Origin: JASEHD01 sp964471945 | GTDB lineage: Bacteria > Bacteroidota > Ignavibacteria > UBA10030 > SZUA-254 | Direction: 5' to 3' | Length of the DNA: 11,606 nucleotides | Assembly (NCBI GenBank): GCA_964471945.1 | Contig: CAYYIJ010000071.1 | Location: forward strand, 1 to 11,606 | Shown: in pieces, positions 7,183-11,606 of the stretch | Layout: each line of letters starts with the position of its first letter | Position numbering within the stretch: the stretch's first letter is position 1 | Notes under the pieces: generated by a model | What the model saw: only the letters and a program-made list of their open reading frames with translations | Databases searched by the model: none | What the model was told of the DNA's origin: nothing | Made by a program: the position numbers and the translations under genes

Positions 7183-8205
7183 TTAACCTTTTGGACTATC
7201 AATAGACCATTTAACAAGCACAGCACCCCATGTATATCCAGCACCAAAACTTGATAATACAAGTGTGCTCCCGGGTTTAAGTTTTCCTGCTAACCACCAT
7301 TCAGATAGACACAAGGGAATTGTCGCCGCAGTCGTATTTCCATATTTATCGATGTTTATCATAACTTTAGACGGATCGATTCCCATACGTTTTCCACATG
7401 CATCAACGATGCGCAGGTTTGCTTGATGGGGGACCAGATAATCAACGTCATCACCGGTTAAATTATTTCGTTTCATAATTTCAACGGAGACATCTGCCAT
7501 CCCGACAACTGCAACTTTGAAAACAGCTTTGCCGTCCTGATACATATAATGCCATTTATTGTCGACTGTTTCATGTGTTGGTGGATTGAGACTTCCGCCG
7601 CCCTTCATATGTAAATATTTTTCGCCCGAGCCGTCGCAATATAACCGATGATCAAGGATTCCGAGATTAGGATCGTTGCTTGGTTCAAGTAATACTGCCG
7701 CTGCTGCATCTCCAAAAAGGATACATGAGTTTCGGTCAGTGTAATCAGTTATAGAGCTCATTTTATCGGAGCCGACAACAATCACCTTTTTATAGGCACC
7801 TGATTCAATGAATTGCATACCGGTCACCAATGCAAACACAAATCCAGAACAAGCCGCTGATAGATCGAAACCCCATGCTTTCTTTGCCCCTATTTTTTCC
7901 TGAACGATACATGCTGTTGGAGGGAAGAGCATATCAGGTGTAACAGTTGCTACGATGATAATCTCAACTTCTTCGGGTCCGATCCCCCGATTCTTGAGTG
8001 TATTTTCAATAGCTTTCGCAGCCATATCGGAGGTTGGACCATTTTCTAAAATTCTTCGTTCTCTTATGCCCGTCCTTTCACGAATCCACTCATCTGATGT
8101 ATCAACCATTTTCTCGAAGTCGGCATTTGATAAAATTTTATCGGGGACATAATGTCCTACGGCTGTTATGGCGGCAAATTGTTTGGTTTTATTTTCGTTT
8201 TTCAT
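7183..8205 (-). CDS. fabH: 3-oxoacyl-[acyl-carrier-protein] synthase III
   Basis: FabH starts fatty acid chains by condensing an acyl-CoA primer (acetyl-CoA, or branched primers in some bacteria) with malonyl-ACP. The protein has 340 residues. The KAS III Cys-His-Asn triad is clear: Cys119 in DLSAACSGFVFAL, His260 in LVPHQANLRI and Asn290 in DKYGNTTAATIP. Other family features are DEWIRERTGIRERR (38-51) and the C-terminal SSFGAGYTWGAVLVKW. Primer preference (straight or branched) cannot be read safely from the sequence. The ATG overlaps the plsX stop as ATGA, the same order as in many bacteria, so the two are probably translated together. Confidence 0.96.
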   Translation of the reverse strand: MKNENKTKQFAAITAVGHYVPDKILSNADFEKMVDTSDEWIRERTGIRERRILENGPTSDMAAKAIENTLKNRGIGPEEVEIIIVATVTPDMLFPPTACIVQEKIGAKKAWGFDLSAACSGFVFALVTGMQFIESGAYKKVIVVGSDKMSSITDYTDRNSCILFGDAAAAVLLEPSNDPNLGILDHRLYCDGSGEKYLHMKGGGSLNPPTHETVDNKWHYMYQDGKAVFKVAVVGMADVSVEIMKRNNLTGDDVDYLVPHQANLRIVDACGKRMGIDPSKVMINIDKYGNTTAATIPLCLSEWWLAGKLKPGSTLVLSSFGAGYTWGAVLVKWSIDSPKG

Positions 8206-9221
8206 TTAGTCGTTACAATTGCTTCTTTTATACGGTTGTTAATACGCTTTCGAGCCATTTCTTCTGCCCGTAAAATCATATTCTTAATTGCTTTCGGAGT
8301 TGATTTACCATGTCCGATAATTGTAACACCATTAACACCGAGTACAGGTACACCGCCATATTCTTCATAATCCATGCTTTTTAGCGCTGTTCGCAATGTT
8401 TTCTTCAATAATAATCCTAGACTTTTTGTAAATATGCTTTTTGCTGTAGCTTGTTTCACCTTAATTTTTAAAAAACCAGGCACGCTTTCTGCGAATTTTA
8501 AAATGATATTCCCAATAAAACCATCACAAATAACAACATCTGCTTTACCGCTCAGAATATCTCTTCCCTCAACGTTACCGATGAAATTAAGCTTACTTTG
8601 GTTCAAGAGTTTGTGTGATTCTTTCACCACCTCGTTTCCCTTCGATTCTTCTTCGCCAATACTTAAAAGTCCGACCTTAGGATCACTAATCTGAAACATC
8701 TCGTGTGTATAGATGCTTCCCATCAGTGCAAATTCATATAGATGCTGAGGTTTACAATCGACGTTTGCGCCAGCATCGAGTAGTAAACACACACCCTTTT
8801 CCGATGGGAAAAAAGCACCTATCGTGGGGCGGCTGATACCCTCGACACGACCAAGAATCAATGTGGCAGCCGACATAACAGCGCCTGAATGGCCAGCGCT
8901 GACAAATGCATCTGTCTTTCCTTCTTTAAGAAGTGTAACGCCGACACTGATCGAGGAATCACGTTTTTGTTTTAAGCTTGCAGTTGCCGTATCGTGCATA
9001 TCTATCACCTGAGATGCATCAATGATTTTGTATTGTAACCGTTCTGCTTGATACGATTGTAGTTGATCGTAAATAATAGATTCAACTCCGACTAAAGCGA
9101 TCTCAAATCTATTATTGGTTTCACGTAATGCATTTACGGCGCCAGCGATAACATTGCCGGGTGCGAAATCACCCCCCATGGCATCCACAGCAATCCGTAT
9201 ATGTGAGTGTTCATCTTCCAA
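8202..9221 (-). CDS. plsX: Phosphate acyltransferase PlsX
   Basis: PlsX converts acyl-ACP and phosphate to acyl-phosphate, the donor used by PlsY to begin phospholipid synthesis; it is a peripheral membrane enzyme. The protein has 339 residues, a normal length. Family motifs are IAVDAMGGDFAPG (10-22), SAGHSGAVMSAA (108-119), DAGANVDCKP (149-158), NVEGRDI (216-222), CDGFIGN (232-238), YGGVPVLGVNG (288-298) and GHGKS (303-307). The start is TTG: an in-frame TAA lies four codons upstream, and the only ATG nearby sits inside the conserved DAMGGD motif, too late to be the start. A partial Shine-Dalgarno AAGAG (9232-9228) lies 6 nt before the TTG. The gene comes 70 nt after rpmF and overlaps fabH by 4 nt. 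Confidence 0.95.
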   Translation of the reverse strand: MEDEHSHIRIAVDAMGGDFAPGNVIAGAVNALRETNNRFEIALVGVESIIYDQLQSYQAERLQYKIIDASQVIDMHDTATASLKQKRDSSISVGVTLLKEGKTDAFVSAGHSGAVMSAATLILGRVEGISRPTIGAFFPSEKGVCLLLDAGANVDCKPQHLYEFALMGSIYTHEMFQISDPKVGLLSIGEEESKGNEVVKESHKLLNQSKLNFIGNVEGRDILSGKADVVICDGFIGNIILKFAESVPGFLKIKVKQATAKSIFTKSLGLLLKKTLRTALKSMDYEEYGGVPVLGVNGVTIIGHGKSTPKAIKNMILRAEEMARKRINNRIKEAIVTTK

Positions 9222-9291
9222 GGAATTCTCTTAGTTGATTTTAAATCCAGCACTGCGTGGGAAATTGATAAAAGTTATCCTACGGGTGTTT

Positions 9292-9474
9292 TTATGATTC
9301 CTTAGGAATGATAATTGAGCGCCCTTTATAGTAACCGCAATTGGGACACGCACGGTGCATGAGTTTTTGTTCATGGCAATTCGGACATTCGCCTAATGAG
9401 GGCTTCGATGCCTTGTAATGTGTTCGGCGTTTAGCGCCGCGTGTTTTCGAATGTCGTCTTTTCGGGTTTGGCAT
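9292..9474 (-). CDS. rpmF: 50S ribosomal protein L32
   Basis: L32 is a small basic protein of the large ribosomal subunit, here 60 residues. The N-terminus MPNPKRRHSKTRGAKRRTHY is typical and binds rRNA. A zinc ribbon follows, with Cys30, Cys33, Cys43 and Cys46 in two CPNC motifs, so this is the zinc-binding form. An AAGGA lies about 9 nt before the ATG. It starts 21 nt after the DUF177 gene and precedes plsX, a conserved order (DUF177-rpmF-plsX-fabH) that links ribosome and membrane lipid production on one transcript. Confidence 0.97.
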   Translation of the reverse strand: MPNPKRRHSKTRGAKRRTHYKASKPSLGECPNCHEQKLMHRACPNCGYYKGRSIIIPKES

Positions 9475-9495
9475 TTAATATTTTCCTTTGAGTGT

Positions 9496-10023
9496 TCAAC
9501 GTTTTAATAATTCATGAAGACCTTGCCATCTTGGATCGCTAACTTCTTCTTTACAGCTACACAATTCATGGTTCTTATTGGTTCCGCAGTGAGTGCAAAG
9601 TCCCTTGCAATCCTCCACACATAAAAGCTTGAGAGGAACTGAAAGCATGATTATTTGACGAATATCTTCTGTAAGTTCGATCGATACGGTGTCTGGCCGA
9701 ATAACTTGTATTTCTTCGGAGGAAAAATTTTCCGTTTCCAATGCATTATACATATAACACATGTTGAATGTTCCTTTTATCGGGCTCTCGAACTCATCGA
9801 GACAGCGATCGCACCTGAAGCGTCCAAGCGTTTCTATATCAGTTTTAAGATAAATTTGGTGTGATGTTTTTTCAAGTTGAGCATTAACTTTAACCACTCG
9901 ATGAAAGTTTGCATCCAATCCAATAACTGACGGCTCAACTGAGAAATGATATTCATGAAATCCATTGGAGAGCCCTGAAATTCTTATATCAATTTCATTA
10001 GGATTATTTTTTGAATGTGCCAT
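9496..10023 (-). CDS. DUF177 (YceD-family) protein
   Basis: This is the 175-residue first gene of the lipid/ribosome operon. DUF177 proteins are linked to accumulation of 23S rRNA and are usually encoded directly before L32, as here. The N-terminal half is beta-rich with no motif I can name. A likely metal site is formed by CDRC (71-74), by Cys135, Cys139, Cys143 and Cys146 in the stretch LLCVEDCKGLCTHCG, and by Cys155 and Cys157 in ELCSC. The family ending DPRWQGLHELL is present. The ATG is preceded by two purine-rich matches, AAGGAG (10039-10034) and GGAG (10031-10028), the latter 4 nt from the start. The sigma70-type promoter at 10111-10083 lies about 60 nt upstream, so this is probably the first cistron. 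The molecular function is not established. Confidence 0.93.
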   Translation of the reverse strand: MAHSKNNPNEIDIRISGLSNGFHEYHFSVEPSVIGLDANFHRVVKVNAQLEKTSHQIYLKTDIETLGRFRCDRCLDEFESPIKGTFNMCYMYNALETENFSSEEIQVIRPDTVSIELTEDIRQIIMLSVPLKLLCVEDCKGLCTHCGTNKNHELCSCKEEVSDPRWQGLHELLKR

Positions 10024-10082
10024 AAAACTCCAACTCCTTCCAAACTCTTTATTTTCACACCTTTTTCAAAAAAAACTTATTA

Positions 10083-10111
10083 AATATAGAAAATTATCAG
10101 TCGATAGTCAA
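10083..10111 (-). promoter_or_regulatory. Sigma70-type promoter of the DUF177-rpmF-plsX-fab operon
   Basis: On the minus strand TTGACT (10111-10106) and TATATT (10088-10083) are separated by exactly 17 nt. Each hexamer matches five of six consensus positions. Transcription would start near 10076, giving a leader of about 50 nt that carries a T8 run and the DUF177 ribosome binding sites. The promoter begins 9 nt after the stop of the methyltransferase remnant. I see no FapR-like operator around it. Confidence 0.65.
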
Positions 10112-10247
10112 GGATTTCGATTATTTCTCTACCGCCCTCTCGAATAGCGTAATATAAAATCCACCTGTATTATTCAGATATTGTTTTTATGATGTTGACT
10201 CCTGCCCGGTTAGAATGGGACTGCAGCTCTTATTGTAATAAATAACC

Positions 10248-10299
10248 AAAAAAGGTCACGCTGAGCTTGTAAGCCTTAGGCTTACTCGTCGAAGCGTGA
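10248..10299 (-). terminator. Possible intrinsic terminator formed by REP-like palindrome copy 1
   Basis: Read on the minus strand, the outer stem TCACGCT/AGCGTGA encloses a second perfect stem (GTAAGCC/GGCTTAC) and is followed by CC and a run of six T (10253-10248). This is the form of a Rho-independent terminator and would stop transcripts coming from the asparaginase gene before the lipid operon promoter. The CC between stem and T run and the long two-part stem make it less than ideal. Confidence 0.4.
10255..10299. repeat. REP-like palindrome, copy 1, with an extra inner hairpin
   Basis: The outer arms TCACGCT (10256-10262) and AGCGTGA (10293-10299) pair perfectly, and the core GAGCTTG ... 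TCGAAGCG is of a type I recognise as a dispersed palindrome in Bacteroidota-like genomes. Between GAGCTTG and TCGAA lie 19 extra bases, most of which belong to the perfect inverted repeat GTAAGCCT-T-AGGCTTAC (10269-10285). Confidence 0.6.
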
Positions 10300-10313
10300 A
10301 TTTGAGCAGGAAT

Positions 10314-10340
10314 GTCATGGTTCTACAAGCTCACCATGAC
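10314..10340. repeat. REP-like palindrome, copy 2, inverted relative to copy 1
   Basis: The arms GTCATGG (10314-10320) and CCATGAC (10334-10340) pair perfectly around a 13-nt centre, TTCTACAAGCTCA. That centre is the reverse complement of the GAGCTTG-T-GAA core of copy 1 with one base changed. The copies are 14 nt apart and face opposite ways. Copy 2 begins 7 nt after the stop of methyltransferase fragment 2. Confidence 0.6.
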
Positions 10341-10578
10341 TATTACTTCATTTTTCAGATGTCCCCTTTAATAGATTAACTCGAATTGTAGTTGGAGCAG
10401 GTTTATTTAGCATTTCAAGCAATGACTCGGTTTCGTTTCCAATTTGTTCCATTCGCTCTATTCGGTAAATTGTTGGAGATCGATTTTCGGAAATTAACTA
10501 TGATCCGATCGGCGGGATAATTTTCGCTGTCAATATACTCGAGTAGCTGGACATCATGGCTAATTAGCGAAGTGTAAT

Positions 10579-11487
10579 TCATACCGCAACTACTGGCTCC
10601 GATAGTCTCGAATTTATATAAGCACGTGCCATACGGGGAGTATTATAAGCAAATCTACATTCCCCAATTTTATTCATTACGATAACCCCTCCAAACCCAT
10701 CAACTTTTCTATGTAATATTTCAATCCCTTTTTCAGCAGCTTCTTGCGGATGACCACCATTGGTTTCCATCAAATCGATTACGGTTTTTGCAAGTACTAC
10801 TTTAATAATTGCTTCTCCCCATCCTGTTGTCGATGCGCCACCGATTTCGTTATCAGCGTATGTTCCACATCCAATAAGCGGAGAATCGCCTATGCGGCCC
10901 GGATATTTATTTAGTGTGCCGCCCGTAGATGTTCCCGCGCAAATATTATTGTTTTTATCCATTGCGACAGCACCAACAGTATCGGATGAATATTTCTTCT
11001 TACGAAATGAATCTTTGGTTTTGAAATTCCTACGCCCCCGTAATGCTTCCCAGCGTTCCCGCTCACGTTTATTGATTAGATCATCGGGCTTGCAAAGTTT
11101 GATTTTATGTTCAGTGGCAAAGCGTTCCGCCCCTTCGCCAACGAGAAGAATATGTTCACTTTCATCCATGACTTTCCGCGCAAGTGTAATGGGATTCTTG
11201 ATCCTGTGGACAGCGGCAACCGCACCGCATCGAATCATCTTTCCATCCATAATACTTGCATCAAGCTCAACCTTCCCCAGTTGATTCAGGTGCGATCCAT
11301 AACCTGCATCAAAAGTTTCATCATCTTCCATATATTTTATCGCTTGTTCAACTGCATCGACAGCGCTTCCGTCATTAATGAGTATTTTCCAGCCAATCGT
11401 TAATGCGTTTTGTATTCCTCGTCGGTGAGATTCAACGTCGGCATCGGGAATATCCCACGCACCACCATGAATAATAATAGATACCAT
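10579..11487 (-). CDS. iaaA: Isoaspartyl peptidase / L-asparaginase (plant-type, Ntn hydrolase)
   Basis: This enzyme hydrolyses isoaspartyl dipeptides formed by protein ageing and also L-asparagine. The protein has 302 residues and no signal peptide, so it is cytoplasmic. It is made as a precursor that cleaves itself before Thr170 (SSDTVGAVAMD), which becomes the N-terminal nucleophile of the beta chain. Residues matching E. coli IaaA with a constant shift of 9 are Thr188 (TSTGG), Arg198 and Asp201 (PGRIGDSP), Thr221 and Gly224 (TTGWGEA). The alpha chain begins with IIIHGGAW and contains FDAGYGSHLN (59-68) and VELDASIMDG (73-82). The stretch before the cleavage site (140-166) is long and very basic and probably forms the flexible linker. 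No good ribosome binding site precedes the ATG. The stop overlaps the start of the decayed methyltransferase gene, so the two once formed an operon. Confidence 0.94.
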   Translation of the reverse strand: MVSIIIHGGAWDIPDADVESHRRGIQNALTIGWKILINDGSAVDAVEQAIKYMEDDETFDAGYGSHLNQLGKVELDASIMDGKMIRCGAVAAVHRIKNPITLARKVMDESEHILLVGEGAERFATEHKIKLCKPDDLINKRERERWEALRGRRNFKTKDSFRKKKYSSDTVGAVAMDKNNNICAGTSTGGTLNKYPGRIGDSPLIGCGTYADNEIGGASTTGWGEAIIKVVLAKTVIDLMETNGGHPQEAAEKGIEILHRKVDGFGGVIVMNKIGECRFAYNTPRMARAYINSRLSEPVVAV

Positions 11488-11559
11488 AACTTAAATTGAT
11501 TATTTTTGAGTAAGTTACAAATATTGGGCGGGATTAGCAACATTGGGAGAATTTTTCCC

Positions 11560-11586
11560 TTGCGTTCTTAGCGTCATTGCGGTTCC
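11560..11586. repeat. Short GCGT-type tandem repeat upstream of the asparaginase gene
   Basis: Three imperfect 9-nt units, TTGCGTTCT, TAGCGTCAT and TGCGGTTCC, stand in a row (11560-11586). They resemble a dispersed TTGCG-containing tandem repeat that I associate with AT-rich Gram-negative genomes, but with one locus I cannot show that it is dispersed. Otherwise I see no gene in the 119 nt upstream of the asparaginase gene (11488-11606). Confidence 0.35.
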
Positions 11587-11606
11587 TCTTCATTTCCAAG
11601 AGCAAT

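Larger units (their letters stand above)
10121..10582 (-). pseudogene. Decayed RsmB/NSUN-type RNA (cytosine-5) methyltransferase, internally deleted
   Basis: Three fragments in two frames appear in the order expected for this family. Fragment 1 starts with an ATG at 10582 that overlaps the asparaginase stop as ATGA; it reads LLEYIDSENYPADRIIVNFR, like the NusB-type N-terminus, and its frame stops at 10415. Fragment 2, shifted by one frame and open from 10497 to the stop at 10348, reads IERMEQIGNETES and then LLEMLNKPAPTTIRVN, like the segment before the catalytic domain. Fragment 3 (10186-10121) reads NNTGGFYITLFERAVEK then stop, like the usual C-terminal TGGFF(I/V)A ending. The SAM-binding region and the catalytic cysteine motifs are missing; two REP-like palindromes (10255-10340) occupy that place. 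At 462 nt the remnant is about a third of a normal gene. The family call rests on remembered motif patterns and is moderately secure; that there is no intact gene here is clear. Confidence 0.55.

Noticed and set aside
7170..7262. Upstream extension of fabD by 31 codons
   Set aside because: It overlaps the end of fabH by 80 nt, has no FabD similarity, and the family start MAAYIFPGQG has its own ATG at 7169.
8374..8694. 106-codon open frame on the plus strand
   Set aside because: It is antisense to plsX and has no family features; a shadow of the real gene.
10024..10120. FapR- or FadR-type operator near the operon promoter
   Set aside because: I looked for a long inverted repeat over or next to the promoter and found only short chance repeats such as TCGA.
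10415..10582. A separate 55-residue gene starting with an ATGA overlap at the asparaginase stop
   Set aside because: The first 32 residues resemble the N-terminus of an RNA methyltransferase and the rest is an off-frame reading of the next fragment, so it is better explained as part of the decayed gene.
10760..11284. 174-codon open frame on the plus strand
   Set aside because: It lies wholly opposite the well-supported isoaspartyl peptidase, is low in recognisable motifs and looks like an antisense shadow.
11512..11540. Possible promoter TTGCTA-17-TAACTT for the asparaginase gene
   Set aside because: Spacing is right but each hexamer matches the consensus poorly, so it is too weak to list as a feature.
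1..11606. tRNA, rRNA, CRISPR array, insertion sequence, prophage or defence genes
   Set aside because: No cloverleaf-like sequence, regularly spaced repeats, transposase or phage-type protein could be recognised on either strand.

Overview
The window reads as an ordinary chromosomal core region of a Gram-negative bacterium. Every gene I can support lies on the minus strand. A BamA/TamA-type outer-membrane barrel protein shows there is an outer membrane. The AT-leaning composition, the long basic N-terminal extension on RNase III and the dispersed palindromes of the GAGCTTG-TCGAA type suggest the Bacteroidota/Chlorobiota/Ignavibacteriota side of the tree. That placement is inference and only moderately secure.

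Layout in the direction of transcription (high to low coordinates): an isoaspartyl peptidase/L-asparaginase (11487-10579); a degraded remnant that I read as an RsmB/NSUN-type RNA cytosine methyltransferase (10582-10121), interrupted by two REP-like palindromes, the first of which resembles a terminator; a good sigma70-type promoter (10111-10083); then a long run of DUF177, rpmF, plsX, fabH, fabD, fabG, acpP, fabF, rnc, a small CoA-binding protein, an Omp85-family outer-membrane protein and rsmE. After a 62-nt gap comes a membrane-anchored thioredoxin-like protein that runs off the left edge.

The central block is a type II fatty acid synthesis cluster. FabD loads malonate onto ACP. FabH condenses acetyl-CoA with malonyl-ACP to start chains. 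FabF elongates and FabG reduces the beta-keto intermediate. PlsX passes finished acyl chains to phospholipid synthesis as acyl-phosphates. The flanking genes act on ribosomes: DUF177 and L32 go with 23S rRNA and the large subunit, RNase III processes rRNA, and RsmE methylates 16S rRNA. The operon therefore couples membrane synthesis to ribosome production. Gaps are short and many junctions overlap (ATGA at plsX/fabH, fabD/fabG and rnc/CoA-binding; TGATG at fabF/rnc). acpP is the exception: it has spacers of 50-65 nt on both sides and its own good ribosome binding site.

I found no phage, CRISPR, IS, tRNA or defence system and no convincing new system. The points most worth checking are the decayed methyltransferase with palindromes in its middle, the cofactor-site residues of FabG, the TTG starts of plsX and the thioredoxin-like gene, and the single-POTRA Omp85 protein at the end of the operon.
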